Positions 45,019 to 55,007 of a DNA stretch of 64,000 bases are shown here, in pieces. The notes beneath the pieces are model-generated. The model ran no database searches. It saw only the letters and a list, made by a program, of their open reading frames with translations, and was not told where the DNA came from. The first letter of the stretch is position 1. Every line of letters begins with the position of its first letter. The DNA lies in contig CANNEA010000001.1 in the NCBI GenBank assembly GCA_947503525.1, forward strand, positions 434,001 to 498,000, written 5' to 3'. A program made the position numbers and the translations under genes. This DNA comes from an uncultured Carboxylicivirga sp. Lineage in GTDB: Bacteria > Bacteroidota > Bacteroidia > Bacteroidales > Marinilabiliaceae.

Positions 45019-47889
45019 ATGGCAACCGATAAGTTTGTCTCTCGTCACATTGGTCCGAGGGATCATGAGATAAATACCATGTTAGATCGAATTGGAGTTT
45101 CATCCATGGATGAACTCATTGATCAAACAGTTCCAGCTTCAATCCGTTTAAAGCGACCGTTGGATATAACTCCTGGATTGACAGAACGTCAGTATTTTAG
45201 AAAGATACATGATATAGCTGCTGAGAACAAAGTGTACAATACCTACATTGGTATGGGTTATTACGATGTCATTACACCAGCTGTAATACTTCGTAATGTA
45301 TTGGAAAATCCGGTTTGGTATACTTCTTACACACCTTATCAAGCAGAGATTTCACAGGGGCGATTAGAGGCCTTATTGAATTTCCAGACAGTTGTTACTG
45401 AAATGACTGCTATGGAATTGGCCAATGCATCATTATTGGATGAAGCAACGGCTGCTGCTGAAGGAATGATCATGTTGTTTAATGCGCGAAGCAGAAAACA
45501 AGTGAAAGCAGGTGTAAGTACTTTCTTTGCCGATGAAAACCTTTGGCCACAAACTAAAGAAGTGCTTATAACAAGAGCTGAGCCGCTAGGTATCGATTTG
45601 CAGTTTGGGGATATACATTCATTCGAATGTGCAGAAGGTACATTTGGAATGATGGTTCAATACCCTAATTCAAATGGTGAAATTGAAGACTATAAAGCTT
45701 TAACTACTAAGGCCCATGATAATGATTGTCGTGTAGCAGTTGCTACTGATTTAATGAGTTTGGCCTTATTAACTCCTCCGGGAGAATGGGGAGCTGATGT
45801 GGTATTTGGTACCACCCAACGTTTTGGTGTGCCAATGGGGTATGGAGGTCCTCATGCTGCCTTTTTTGCAACAAAAGAAGAGTTAAAAAGACAATTGCCC
45901 GGTCGTATCATTGGTATTACCAAAGACGCCTATGGCAAGCGAGCTTTACGTATGGCTTTACAAACTCGCGAGCAACATATTAAGCGTGAAAGAGCAACTT
46001 CAAATATTTGTACTGCACAAGCATTATTGGCTACCATGGCTGGTTTTTATGCTGTTTATCATGGTAAGGAAGGTATTACTCGAATTGCTAAGCAAATCCA
46101 CTCGATCGCTTGTCAGTTAGTGGATGAGATTGAGAAGTTTGGCTATAAGCAATTGAATAAAGATTATTTCGATACCATTCGTTTAGCAGTGCCGGAAGGG
46201 GTAAAGCTTGAGGATATCGAAAAGTATAGTCTCGACTTGGAGATGAATTTCCGTTATTTCGAGAATGGTGAGGTAGGTTTAAGTATTGATGAAACAACAA
46301 ACCTTGATGATATCAATTGGATTGTTGAGGTATTTGCAAAAGCTGCAGGAAAAGCTGTCCCAAGCGTTGAGGCAATTGGTGAGTCTTGTCAAATAAAGAA
46401 TGAATACAGAAGAAGTAGTGACTTTTTAACCCAGGATATTTTCAAAAAATTCCACTCTGAAGCAGAGATGGTGCGTTATATCAAGAAGTTAGAGCGTCGG
46501 GACATTTCACTTACACATTCGATGATTTCATTAGGTTCATGTACTATGAAATTGAATGCTGCAACTGAGATGTTGCCTTTAAGCTGGATCGAGTTTAACG
46601 GATTACATCCATTTATTCCACAAGATCAGGCTAAGGGTTACCATATGATGATGGATGAGTTAAGAAAAGACTTATCTGAAATTACAGGTTTTGCGGATGT
46701 AAGTTTGCAGCCAAACTCTGGTGCTGCCGGAGAGTATGCTGGTTTAATGGTTATTCAGGAGTACCATAAGAGTAGAGGAGAAGAGCAACGTAATGTAGCT
46801 ATTATTCCTTCATCTGCACATGGGACTAATCCTGCAAGTGCTGTTATGGCTGGTATGAATGTAGTGGTTGTTAAATGCGATGAAAAAGGAAATATTGACG
46901 TTGATGATTTAAGAGAAAAATCAGAAGCCAATAAGGATGGTTTATCATGTTTGATGGTGACTTATCCATCAACCCATGGTGTTTTTGAAGAGTCAATCGT
47001 TGAGGTTTGTCAAATTATTCATGATAATGGTGGCCAAGTTTATATGGATGGTGCTAATATGAATGCTCAGGTTGGTTTAACCAGTCCAGGATTTATTGGT
47101 GCCGATGTTTGCCATTTAAATCTTCATAAAACATTTGCCATACCACATGGTGGTGGCGGGCCTGGTGTTGGACCTATTGGTGTGGCTTCGCATTTGGTTG
47201 AGTTCTTGCCTGCACATCCAGTGGTGGATAATAATCGTAATGGAATTACAGCTGTTGCTGCTGCTCCATGGGGAAGTGCGAGTGTTTTACCGATCACCTA
47301 TGGATATATAAAAATGTTAGGTGTTGAGGGCTTAAGAAAGTCAACCGAGATGGCCATTTTAAATGCTAACTATATGGCAACAGCCTTGAAGGATGATTAT
47401 GGCATTTTGTACACAGGAACCAATGGTCGAGTAGCTCATGAAATGATTTTGGAATGTCGCCATTTCAAGGCCTCATCCGGAATAACGGAAACTGATATTG
47501 CTAAGCGCCTAATGGATTATGGATTCCATGCACCAACACTTTCATTCCCGGTATATGGAACCTTAATGGTTGAGCCAACGGAGAGTGAATCTTTGCAGGA
47601 ATTAGATAGGTTTATCGAGGCAATGCAATCTATTTTTGCTGAAATAAAAGAAGTTGAGAATGGGAATGCAGATAAGGAGGATAACGTATTGAAAAATGCG
47701 CCACATCCGGCTTATAAAGTTGTTTCAGATGAGTGGAGTCATTCGTATGGAAGAGAGAAAGCAGCTTATCCATTGTCTTGGATTCGTGAAAATAAATTCT
47801 GGATTGATGTTGCAAGGGTAGATGATGCTTACGGCGATAGAAATCTGGTTTGTAGCTGTGAGCCGATTGAAAGTTATATGGAAGAATAG
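45019..47889 (+). CDS. gcvP: Glycine dehydrogenase (decarboxylating), P protein
   Basis: This 956-residue fused P protein has its N-terminal half starting DKFVSRHIGPRDHEI with YTPYQAEISQGRLEALLNFQT. The C-terminal half carries the PLP-binding Lys in CHLNLHKTFAIPHGGGGPG and the conserved MKLNAATEMLP and SAHGTNPASA segments. It decarboxylates glycine and loads aminomethyl onto the H protein. The full length agrees with the single-chain form used in Bacteroidota. gcvT and gcvH are not adjacent. A terminator follows. Confidence 0.97.
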   Translation: MATDKFVSRHIGPRDHEINTMLDRIGVSSMDELIDQTVPASIRLKRPLDITPGLTERQYFRKIHDIAAENKVYNTYIGMGYYDVITPAVILRNVLENPVWYTSYTPYQAEISQGRLEALLNFQTVVTEMTAMELANASLLDEATAAAEGMIMLFNARSRKQVKAGVSTFFADENLWPQTKEVLITRAEPLGIDLQFGDIHSFECAEGTFGMMVQYPNSNGEIEDYKALTTKAHDNDCRVAVATDLMSLALLTPPGEWGADVVFGTTQRFGVPMGYGGPHAAFFATKEELKRQLPGRIIGITKDAYGKRALRMALQTREQHIKRERATSNICTAQALLATMAGFYAVYHGKEGITRIAKQIHSIACQLVDEIEKFGYKQLNKDYFDTIRLAVPEGVKLEDIEKYSLDLEMNFRYFENGEVGLSIDETTNLDDINWIVEVFAKAAGKAVPSVEAIGESCQIKNEYRRSSDFLTQDIFKKFHSEAEMVRYIKKLERRDISLTHSMISLGSCTMKLNAATEMLPLSWIEFNGLHPFIPQDQAKGYHMMMDELRKDLSEITGFADVSLQPNSGAAGEYAGLMVIQEYHKSRGEEQRNVAIIPSSAHGTNPASAVMAGMNVVVVKCDEKGNIDVDDLREKSEANKDGLSCLMVTYPSTHGVFEESIVEVCQIIHDNGGQVYMDGANMNAQVGLTSPGFIGADVCHLNLHKTFAIPHGGGGPGVGPIGVASHLVEFLPAHPVVDNNRNGITAVAAAPWGSASVLPITYGYIKMLGVEGLRKSTEMAILNANYMATALKDDYGILYTGTNGRVAHEMILECRHFKASSGITETDIAKRLMDYGFHAPTLSFPVYGTLMVEPTESESLQELDRFIEAMQSIFAEIKEVENGNADKEDNVLKNAPHPAYKVVSDEWSHSYGREKAAYPLSWIRENKFWIDVARVDDAYGDRNLVCSCEPIESYMEE

Positions 47890-47910
47890 ATATTTTATCA
47901 TACTATTGTT

Positions 47911-47944
47911 AATCCCGTCATATGTTATGACGGGATTTTTTTTG
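47911..47944 (+). terminator. Terminator after gcvP
   Basis: AATCCCGTCATA TGT TATGACGGGATT with a T-run: a 12-pair stem. Confidence 0.92.
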
Positions 47945-48020
47945 TGTCAAATTTGAGAAACCTTTGAGGAATACTGGCGTAACACCACATCAGAAAACAA
48001 TAGAAAAATAGATATACACA

Positions 48021-49034
48021 ATGAGAAAAATTTACACAGTTTTATCGATGTTGGCTATAGTGTCAATGAGTTTTGCTCAAACTTTACCAACAATTTTTGA
48101 ATCCAATAAAGATTTTGATGGTATAAATGGGGTTAGTGTTATGGGCGATTTTTGCAAGATTACCTTTATTAAAGGCGATAAAGTAAATGTTACTGCTGAA
48201 TTGATGGCTAACAAAGATCTGGAAGGGTACGATGTGTCAATGGAGGTCGTGGAAGGATTGTTGTCTGTAGAGGTTAAAAAACCGGAATCAGGTTGGACTT
48301 CTCATTCTGGATTTGTAAATATTACTGTACCTGATGGATTAAGTCTGGAAGTATATACTGCATCAGGATATGTGACCATTAAAGACTTTAATAATACCAA
48401 TGTAAAGGCAGAGACAAAATCTGGTAAAATTCTTTTAACCAACCTGGTTGGAGATGCCAATCTTAAATCAAAATCTGCAAGCATTACGGCATCTAATATT
48501 ACCGGTAATCTTCAGACATCGAGTAAAGGTGGAAGCCAAACAATAAGTAATGTGAAAGGTGGAGCTTCAATTGTCTCATACAGTGGAGCCTTATCTGTTA
48601 ATCAAATTGATGGTACATGTAAGGTGGAAACTACTGATGGTGCACTTACTCTGAAAAATATCAATGGTGATATCAAACTGAAAACAAAATCAGGAGCTAT
48701 GAAGTTATCTGATGCAAAAGGAAATATTAATGCTCTTTCAGGTGCTGGTTCAGTAAACTTTTTTAACGTCGAGGGAGTTTTTGATGTTAATTCAGGAAAA
48801 GGTGCAGTTATTGGGAACAGAATTAAATTTACAGCTGCTTCGAGTATTAAAACGACCGAAGGTAAGATCAAACTAAAGCTTGATCATAAAAAGGAAGAAT
48901 TAAGCTTTTTGTGTGAATCGGAAAAAGGAATGATGGTTGTTTATGGTAAGTCGAAGAAGAAAAAGCTAAAGGCTGGAAAAGGTCCAATAGTGATTACGAC
49001 ATATAGCACAACCGGAGCTCAGAACTACTATTAA
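48021..49034 (+). CDS. Exported DUF4097/DUF2807-like beta-helix protein
   Basis: This 337-residue protein has a signal peptide (1-19, ending SMSFAQ). The start of the mature part, FDGINGVSVMGDFCKITFIKGD, resembles the 'head GIN' domain. The rest is a regular run of short strands (VKAETKSGKILLTNL, LKSKSASITASNI, LKTKSGAMKLSDA) forming a parallel beta-helix-like fold. Such proteins are common in Bacteroidota; an adhesin or envelope role has been proposed but not established. It is monocistronic, between gcvP and a bidirectional terminator. Confidence 0.72.
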   Translation: MRKIYTVLSMLAIVSMSFAQTLPTIFESNKDFDGINGVSVMGDFCKITFIKGDKVNVTAELMANKDLEGYDVSMEVVEGLLSVEVKKPESGWTSHSGFVNITVPDGLSLEVYTASGYVTIKDFNNTNVKAETKSGKILLTNLVGDANLKSKSASITASNITGNLQTSSKGGSQTISNVKGGASIVSYSGALSVNQIDGTCKVETTDGALTLKNINGDIKLKTKSGAMKLSDAKGNINALSGAGSVNFFNVEGVFDVNSGKGAVIGNRIKFTAASSIKTTEGKIKLKLDHKKEELSFLCESEKGMMVVYGKSKKKKLKAGKGPIVITTYSTTGAQNYY

Positions 49035-49055
49035 TCGAATAGGAGTTTATATAAC

Positions 49056-49091
49056 AAAAAAAAAGCACCGCATATGCGGTGCTTTTTTTTT
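49056..49091. terminator. Bidirectional terminator between the DUF4097 gene and ddl
   Basis: AAAAAAGCACCGCATATGCGGTGC... is a near-perfect palindrome with A/T runs on both sides and serves both converging genes. Confidence 0.92.
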
Positions 49092-49111
49092 GTTAGTATG
49101 TAGGGTAATAT

Positions 49112-50086
49112 CTAATTCATTACATCATTTATAATGTCCGTAAATACTGACTTTATATTTCTGCCCGAAGCCGCTATTTGTTGGGGTATAAAACTGGTTG
49201 TTGTCATGCCGGGTGTTGTATTTACCTCCAGGAGGAAAATTTTACTTTCCGAAATGATATAGTCAATTCTCACTATTCCTTTGCAACCAAGGATATTATA
49301 TATTAAGGAGGAAATGGATTGAATACGGTCCCTCACTTTATCTTCGATACGAGCAGGTGTAATTTCTTCAACCTTACTCGCTGTATACTTCGCTTCAAAA
49401 TCAAAGAATTCATTCTTACTTACGACTTCCGTTAATGGCAGAAGAACTTCTTCCTTTATAGTTTTGTATAATCCACAAGTCACTTCAGTACCACCAATAA
49501 ATTGCTCAATTATCACCTCATTACTTTCCGTAAATGCTTTTTCAATGGCAGGAACCAAATCCTTGCCTTCTTTCACCTTACTAATACCAAAGCTTGATCC
49601 TCCTGCATTGGGTTTAACAAAGCATGGTAAATTCAGTTGTTTAATAATGTCTGGTGCATTATAACTATGTCCTTTTCTTAGAAGGACTGAATCTGCAACG
49701 GCAACACCAAATCCTTTTAAATAGGTATTACATGTAAACTTATTAAAAGTGATGGCGGCTGCTTCAACGGAACAGGTACTATGTGGAATATCTAACATGT
49801 CGAGATAACCTTGTAGTAATCCGTTTTCACCTGGAGTACCGTGAATGGTAATGTAGGCACAATCAATATTTATCTTTTCCTCATTAAGTTGAAAGGAGAA
49901 ATCATTTTTGTCGATTATGCATTCCTCATTGTCTACAATTGCACACCATTTTTCTTTTGTAATAAGTATGGGGTAGCGATTGAATTGCTCTTCATCGATA
50001 AAGGTGAGAATACCATCTTTACTCTTTTCCGAGATAATTATTTCCGATGAATAGCCTCCGTAAATTATACCAATGTTCTTTTTCAT
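49112..50086 (-). CDS. ddl: D-alanine--D-alanine ligase
   Basis: This 324-residue ATP-grasp ligase has NIGIIYGGYSSE at the N-terminus, TIHGTPGENGLLQGYLDMLDIPHSTC, LPCFVKPNAGGSSFGISKV (nucleotide loop) and IFLLEVNTTPGMTTTSFIPQQ (Mg and D-Ala binding). It makes the D-Ala-D-Ala dipeptide for peptidoglycan in the cytoplasm. It is last in a PASTA-rluD-ddl cluster; the gap to the pseudouridine synthase gene is 24 bases. Confidence 0.95.
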   Translation of the reverse strand: MKKNIGIIYGGYSSEIIISEKSKDGILTFIDEEQFNRYPILITKEKWCAIVDNEECIIDKNDFSFQLNEEKINIDCAYITIHGTPGENGLLQGYLDMLDIPHSTCSVEAAAITFNKFTCNTYLKGFGVAVADSVLLRKGHSYNAPDIIKQLNLPCFVKPNAGGSSFGISKVKEGKDLVPAIEKAFTESNEVIIEQFIGGTEVTCGLYKTIKEEVLLPLTEVVSKNEFFDFEAKYTASKVEEITPARIEDKVRDRIQSISSLIYNILGCKGIVRIDYIISESKIFLLEVNTTPGMTTTSFIPQQIAASGRNIKSVFTDIINDVMN

Positions 50087-50110
50087 GTTTGATCTTTTAT
50101 CAGAACAAAA

Positions 50111-51157
50111 TTACAATTCTCTTCCTGAAATATATCCACGCCATTTCTCAATGGCTTCGGTCATGTCATTTGGTAATTCTGAATCAAATGAAATGTATTC
50201 TTTAGTAGCAGGATGAACAAATCCCAAAGTTTTGGCATGTAAGGCCTGACGTGGTAATATTTTAAAACAGTTCTGAACAAACTGTTTATATTTTGTAAAG
50301 GTTGTACCTTTTAAAATGGCATCACCACCGTAACGTTCATCATTAAATAATGGATGACCTAAATACTTCATGTGTGCACGTATTTGATGCGTGCGACCAG
50401 TTTCCAGACGGCATTCTATTAATGTTACGTATCCCAACCTTTCAAGAACCGTATAATGGGTTACAGCAGGCTTGCCTCTGTCGCCTTCAGGAAATACAGC
50501 CATTTGCTTTCTATCCTTTAAGCTTCGGCCAATATTGCCTTCTATGGTTCCTTCATCTTCTTTTACCTGTCCCCACACAATGGCTCGATATGTACGAGTG
50601 GATGTCTTTTCAAAAAATTGTCTGGCTAAAAAATTCTTGGCATGTTCAGTTTTGGCTATGACTAAGAGCCCAGAAGTATCTTTGTCTATGCGATGAACCA
50701 GGCCAGGTCGGGGATCTTGCGAATTGAATAATGGCAAATCTTTTAAATGATATGCCAAAGCATTCACCATGGTTCCGGTATAATTCCCATATCCGGGATG
50801 TACCACCATACCAGGTTTCTTATTCAGAACAATTAGTTCATCATCTTCATGAATAATGTCTAAGGGGATGTTCTCCTGAATTATTTCCAGTTCCCTTGGT
50901 GGATACGACATCACAATAGTGATGATTTCGTTGGCTTTAATTTTATAATTGGCCTTAACAGGCTTATCATTAACCCTTATGTTGCCCGCCGAAGCAGCTT
51001 CCTGAATTTTATTTCGAGAGGCATTTTCAATTCGGTTAACTAAAAACTTGTCTATGCGAAGTGGATTTTGTCCCGGATCGGTAACAAAGCGATGATGTTC
51101 ATACAACTCATTGCTTTCTTCCAACTCATCATTCTCTTCTTGCTTAAATTCAGTCAT
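50111..51157 (-). CDS. RluA/RluD family 23S rRNA pseudouridine synthase
   Basis: This 348-residue protein has an N-terminal S4 domain (LRIDKFLVNRIENASRNKIQEAASAGNIRVN), then the catalytic domain with PGMVVHPGYGNYTGTMVNAL, GLVHRIDKDTSGLLVIAKT (catalytic Asp) and RLETGRTHQIRAHMKYLGHPLFND. The likely product is pseudouridines 1911/1915/1917 of 23S rRNA, as for RluD. The frame extends 12 codons into the upstream PASTA gene; MTEFKQEEN at 51157, ten bases after that gene's stop, is the preferred start. Confidence 0.92.
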   Translation of the reverse strand: MTEFKQEENDELEESNELYEHHRFVTDPGQNPLRIDKFLVNRIENASRNKIQEAASAGNIRVNDKPVKANYKIKANEIITIVMSYPPRELEIIQENIPLDIIHEDDELIVLNKKPGMVVHPGYGNYTGTMVNALAYHLKDLPLFNSQDPRPGLVHRIDKDTSGLLVIAKTEHAKNFLARQFFEKTSTRTYRAIVWGQVKEDEGTIEGNIGRSLKDRKQMAVFPEGDRGKPAVTHYTVLERLGYVTLIECRLETGRTHQIRAHMKYLGHPLFNDERYGGDAILKGTTFTKYKQFVQNCFKILPRQALHAKTLGFVHPATKEYISFDSELPNDMTEAIEKWRGYISGREL

Positions 51158-51167
51158 TTCAAGTGGT

Positions 51168-52046
51168 CTAAAACTCTTCTTCGTTTGCTCCAATTTCTTC
51201 TAATACATTTTCTTCCATCACTACGGTGTCAATAGCCAGACTATCAATAATTAGCGAATCAGGCATAATCTTAGTAGAGTCAGTACTAAGCCATACATCA
51301 ATCGATGATCCCAGAGGTAAGCGGGATCCGGCCTCTGGTTTTGGACGTTGTTTCCAGATAAAAGCAAATAATGAATCATCTTGATTAACTACAGTACTAT
51401 CAAAAATAGTAGCCCCCAGATTAAGCGATACTGAAACCAAAAAATGTCTGGCTTCCTCGCTGGCAAGTCCTGTTAAATCAGGAATGTTTGTTTTTTTATC
51501 ACTTAAGCCTTGACCCAGTAATAAATCAATCACAGAGCCTTTTTCAACAGATGTGCCTGCTTCAATTGCTTTGCCTTGGTAGTGTTGACCAAGAACTTCA
51601 TTTGTGTATTCACTTGGAATATAAATCAGAGCGCCGGTTTTAAGACCGTATGATTCTAATATTGCTTTTGCGCTGCGTAATGAATAGCTTGTTAGATTAG
51701 GCACCTGAACCTGTTCTGGTGAAATTGCGTTTATGGTAAAGTGAATGGTTCTGTTTTTCTTAACTCTGCTTCCTGCTTTAGGAATTTGCTCCACTACAGC
51801 TCCTGGTACGAATCCATCGTAATGAACAGAGTCGATAATGTTATATCTAAAATCTTTCTCCTTAATTAACTCTTCAAACTGATCTTGAGTTAGACCTGTG
51901 AAATCAGGTACTGGGTGCGAAACGCCGTGATGAGTATAAATATTTAGAATTATAAAGGTACTAATCAGTAGGGCAGCAATTATTCCGATTGCAATACCAA
52001 TGTTTTTGAGAAATACTTTGCTAATAAGAAACTTTAGAAATGTCAT
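51168..52046 (-). CDS. Membrane-anchored PASTA-domain protein
   Basis: This 292-residue protein has an N-terminal transmembrane helix (about 13-34) followed by three PASTA domains: VPDFTGLTQDQFEELI, VPNLTSYSLRSAKAIL and IPDLTGLASEEARHFL, each with the closing P-x-A-G-x-x-V-x-x-G/N-x-x-I pattern. There is no kinase or transpeptidase domain. PASTA modules bind muropeptides or position cell-wall enzymes. The clustering with ddl supports a link to peptidoglycan. The C-terminus is a serine/acidic tail. Confidence 0.88.
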   Translation of the reverse strand: MTFLKFLISKVFLKNIGIAIGIIAALLISTFIILNIYTHHGVSHPVPDFTGLTQDQFEELIKEKDFRYNIIDSVHYDGFVPGAVVEQIPKAGSRVKKNRTIHFTINAISPEQVQVPNLTSYSLRSAKAILESYGLKTGALIYIPSEYTNEVLGQHYQGKAIEAGTSVEKGSVIDLLLGQGLSDKKTNIPDLTGLASEEARHFLVSVSLNLGATIFDSTVVNQDDSLFAFIWKQRPKPEAGSRLPLGSSIDVWLSTDSTKIMPDSLIIDSLAIDTVVMEENVLEEIGANEEEF

Positions 52047-52175
52047 TTATGCTTTTCTATTAAGTATTGAACATAGATCCGAATGACTAAATCGGAAGTT
52101 GATAAACCAATAGATTATCAATAGTCAAAAGTAATATAAAAAAAGCAATCGAGCGATTATGAAACTAAAGGGCAT

Positions 52176-52216
52176 AAAAAAAGTAAAGAACCCAAATAGG
52201 ATTCTTTACTTTCTAA
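52176..52216 (-). terminator. Terminator after rpmH
   Basis: On the minus strand AAAGTAAAGAA pairs with TTCTTTACTTT, followed by T residues, about 20 bases past the rpmH stop. Confidence 0.85.
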
Positions 52217-52234
52217 TATCTTGTAAAGCTTTAA

Positions 52235-52393
52235 TTAAGCTTTATGTCTTTTTTCACTAGAAACGCTTAATTTCTTTCTTCCTTTAGCTCTTCTTGAAGC
52301 TAATACTTTGCGACCATTTGCTGACGCCATTTTTTGACGGAAACCATGTTTGTTTCTTCTCTTTCTATTCGAGGGTTGAAATGTCCTTTTCAT
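52235..52393 (-). CDS. rpmH: 50S ribosomal protein L34
   Basis: This 52-codon gene encodes [20 protein letters not shown], then [20 protein letters not shown] and a short KKLSVSS...KA tail. It matches L34 throughout its length, with the family's usual Arg/Lys richness. It is short but unmistakable, has its own promoter and terminator, and lies between the PASTA gene and rsmG. dnaA and rnpA are not next to it, unlike the common rpmH-rnpA arrangement. Confidence 0.97.
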   Translation of the reverse strand: MKRTFQPSNRKRRNKHGFRQKMASANGRKVLASRRAKGRKKLSVSSEKRHKA

Positions 52394-52445
52394 CTTTATG
52401 CTTTTTTATCTTTCGATTAATGCCTTATCTTCCTTTTTCGGACTG

Positions 52446-52474
52446 CAAAAATAATCGTTTTTTTTATCTTCCAA
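52446..52474 (-). promoter_or_regulatory. rpmH promoter
   Basis: On the minus strand TTG (52474-52472) and TATTTTTG (52453-52446) are 18 bases apart, a good match to the -33/-7 consensus. The leader is about 50 bases. Confidence 0.7.
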
Positions 52475-52522
52475 AAAAAAAACATTGTTTTTTATTAATT
52501 GATATGGAAATGTTTGAGTTAA

Positions 52523-53143
52523 TCACATCGAAAGATGAATGATTTTTTTAGTCTCAAAGAATTCTTCGGAGTAATAATTGCTTAATTCTGTCACCGATAC
52601 TCTTTTCTCAAAATCGCTTAACTCATTACAAAAATCACCTCCTTTAAGGTAAATTATTCCATTGGTAATGGCATTTTTATTTTCTCGGGCTACTTTGTTT
52701 TTACAAAGATTTACAAATGCAGGAAAGGCTGTTACGGCACGACTCACAATAAAATCATACTTCTCGGAGTGATTTTCAACCCGAATTTGTTCAGCTGTAA
52801 GGTTATTTAATCCCAAAGCCTCCGACACAGCTTTTACTACTTTAATCTTTTTACCTATGGAATCAATTAAATGGAATTGACATTCAGGAAACATAATGGC
52901 AAGGGGTATTCCCGGAAAACCACCGCCGGTTCCAACATCTAATATTCTTGTGTTTTTGTTGAATTCAATAAACTGAGCTATTGCTAGTGAATGCAAGACA
53001 TGACGCTCATAAAAATGATCCATGTCTTTACGCGAGATCACGTTAATTTTAGCATTCCATTCTTCGTAAATTGAGCCAAGCAGGCTTAGTTTAGATCTGG
53101 TATTTTCAGGTAGTTTAGGGAAATACTTGTCGATTAATTCCAT
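52523..53143 (-). CDS. rsmG: 16S rRNA (guanine-527-N7)-methyltransferase
   Basis: This 206-residue enzyme has the RsmG opening (FPKLPENTRSKLSLLGSIYEEWNAKINVISRKD), FYERHVLHSLAIAQF and SAM motif RILDVGTGGGFPGIPLAI, plus SRAVTAFPAF. It modifies G527 in the 530 loop of 16S rRNA; loss causes low-level streptomycin resistance in other bacteria. It is the last gene of GT2-sigma-rsmG, 21 bases after the sigma factor gene. Confidence 0.94.
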   Translation of the reverse strand: MELIDKYFPKLPENTRSKLSLLGSIYEEWNAKINVISRKDMDHFYERHVLHSLAIAQFIEFNKNTRILDVGTGGGFPGIPLAIMFPECQFHLIDSIGKKIKVVKAVSEALGLNNLTAEQIRVENHSEKYDFIVSRAVTAFPAFVNLCKNKVARENKNAITNGIIYLKGGDFCNELSDFEKRVSVTELSNYYSEEFFETKKIIHLSM

Positions 53144-53164
53144 GCTATGAAGCAGTTTGCAGTA

Positions 53165-53773
53165 TTAACCCAGCTTAATGTCCGAGTTTTTTAATGTGTT
53201 GAAAAGTAATTCGCGAGCCCTGAATAATTGTGCTTTAACTGTGCCAAGCGGTAAATCCAGTTCATCGGCTATCTCTTCGTATGAAAATTCATTGAAGTAC
53301 CTTAATTCAATCAGAATACGATATCGTGGTTTTAATTTTTTAACCACAGTACGCATCAATACCTTCTTTTGTTGTTTGATGAGGTGTTCCTCAGGATCGG
53401 GAGTCTCATCCTTAAGATGAATAGGTTGATCGTTTTCTTTATCTTCTGTAATGCCACCATCAATGGAAACAACATTGTTTCTTTTTTTCCTTAAGAAATC
53501 GATACAGTTGTTGGAAGCAATTTTAAAAAGCCATGTACTAAAAGCGTAGTTCGGAGAGTATTGATGAATATTTTTAAACGCTTTACCGAAAGCTTCAATT
53601 GTTAAATCTTCAGCATCACTCTTGTTACTTACCATCTTTAACAACATGAAATAGATTGCGTCCCGATACCGGCCCATCAATTCAGCATAAGCTTTTTGAT
53701 CGCCGTTTACAGCACCATCTACTAAGTCTAAATCATATTTTGCCTTATCCGACAGATTAGGATTTACTTCCAT
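53165..53773 (-). CDS. RNA polymerase sigma factor, ECF type
   Basis: This 202-residue protein has sigma region 2 (YRDAIYFMLLKMVSNKSDAEDLTIEAFGKAFKN and YAFSTWLFKIASNNCIDFLRKKR) and region 4 (RYRILIELRYFNEFSYEEIADELDLPLGTVKAQLFRARELL). No region 1.1 or 3 is present. Between them is an acidic linker (GITEDKENDQPIHLKDE). No anti-sigma factor is adjacent, so the signal is unknown. It overlaps the glycosyltransferase gene by 10 bases, suggesting translational coupling. Confidence 0.9.
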   Translation of the reverse strand: MEVNPNLSDKAKYDLDLVDGAVNGDQKAYAELMGRYRDAIYFMLLKMVSNKSDAEDLTIEAFGKAFKNIHQYSPNYAFSTWLFKIASNNCIDFLRKKRNNVVSIDGGITEDKENDQPIHLKDETPDPEEHLIKQQKKVLMRTVVKKLKPRYRILIELRYFNEFSYEEIADELDLPLGTVKAQLFRARELLFNTLKNSDIKLG

Positions 53774-54882
53774 TTCTTCTTTTTTGCACTAAATATATTC
53801 TGAAGCCACACACTTCCTATAATAATTGGGATTATTGGATCAAATAAAAGCGTTGGCAAATACAATTTCTCTTCCCCCATTGTTTTTGCAGCTTTTGCAA
53901 GCACTATATATTGTACTATTATTTTGGTCAACAATAAAACTAAACTTATTGCTGCAAAAATATGAAAAAAAAGTAAACAAAGACTTAGTATCCAAAATAT
54001 TTGACGTGTTAGTGGTTCTAATAGTAACCACCACTTTGCTTTTAGTGAGTAATGCTTGGAAGTAGTCAGGTGTCTCGATTTTCTGTTTAACCATTCCGAA
54101 AAGTTTCTTGGCGCAATGGAAATGGTTTGGCTTTGCTTGGTTACGACTACGGCAGTATTGGTTTTTGTAGCACATTCTCGTATAAATAAATCATCATCTC
54201 CGGAAGCGACGTTCAAATACCGTTTAAATACATCTGATTTTAGGAAAAGCGATTTTTTATAAGCCATGTTTCGACCTACCGCCATAAATGGAGTTTTTCT
54301 TAACGCAAATCCAAAATATTGAGCCGCATTGAAAAATGTTTCGTAGCGTAAAAATAGATTGAATAGGGATTTTTTCTTTTCAAAACGTCCATGACCGATG
54401 ATAATTTCTTTATTATCTGAGAATTGATTGGATATTTCTTTTAACCATTGGTCCGAGTCGGGGTAACAATCAGCATCTGTAAATACCAAATGCTCATGTT
54501 TAGCCGCTTTAATTCCTAGGGTAAGAGCTAGTTTTTTTCCCTGATAAAATTTTTTATCAACAGGAATACTTGTGTAATATAGTTTTGGTTCTTCATTCTT
54601 TATTTTCGCCAAAACCATGTCTGTTTCATCACTTGAACAGTCATTAACAACTACAACTTGAAACTCCGGATAATCCTGATTGAAAATTTTTGGGAGATGT
54701 TGTTCTAAATTATGAGCTTCGTTTTTAGCACAAATAACAACCGATATGGGATGTAATTCAGTTTGTTGAGCAATGGGCTTATGATTTGCTGCTCTTAAAA
54801 TGAACCAAAGGTAATAGAATAGCTGTATGAGCCATGATAGTACTAATATGGCTAATAGAATAATTTTAAAGTCTAACTGCAC
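53764..54882 (-). CDS. Family 2 glycosyltransferase, membrane-bound
   Basis: This 372-residue protein has an N-terminal transmembrane helix (5-27), a GT-A domain with ISVVICAKNEAHNLEQHLP, VVNDCSSDET, FTDADCYPDSD (D-x-D metal motif) and SGDDDLFIREC, and two or three C-terminal transmembrane helices (about 285-365). It should transfer a sugar from a nucleotide-sugar to a lipid or envelope acceptor at the cytoplasmic membrane; donor and acceptor are unknown. It is the first gene of the GT2-sigma-rsmG group. Confidence 0.88.
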   Translation of the reverse strand: MQLDFKIILLAILVLSWLIQLFYYLWFILRAANHKPIAQQTELHPISVVICAKNEAHNLEQHLPKIFNQDYPEFQVVVVNDCSSDETDMVLAKIKNEEPKLYYTSIPVDKKFYQGKKLALTLGIKAAKHEHLVFTDADCYPDSDQWLKEISNQFSDNKEIIIGHGRFEKKKSLFNLFLRYETFFNAAQYFGFALRKTPFMAVGRNMAYKKSLFLKSDVFKRYLNVASGDDDLFIRECATKTNTAVVVTKQSQTISIAPRNFSEWLNRKSRHLTTSKHYSLKAKWWLLLEPLTRQIFWILSLCLLFFHIFAAISLVLLLTKIIVQYIVLAKAAKTMGEEKLYLPTLLFDPIIPIIIGSVWLQNIFSAKKKKWK

Positions 54883-55007
54883 CGTCCTTAAATTTCTTCA
54901 AATTTGCAACAAAATATCACAAACTGCGAATGCATTCATTCTTTTTTTAGTTTTTGATGTGATTGAATAAAAAATCATGTTTGTCAATTAGTATATATGG
55001 AGTTTAG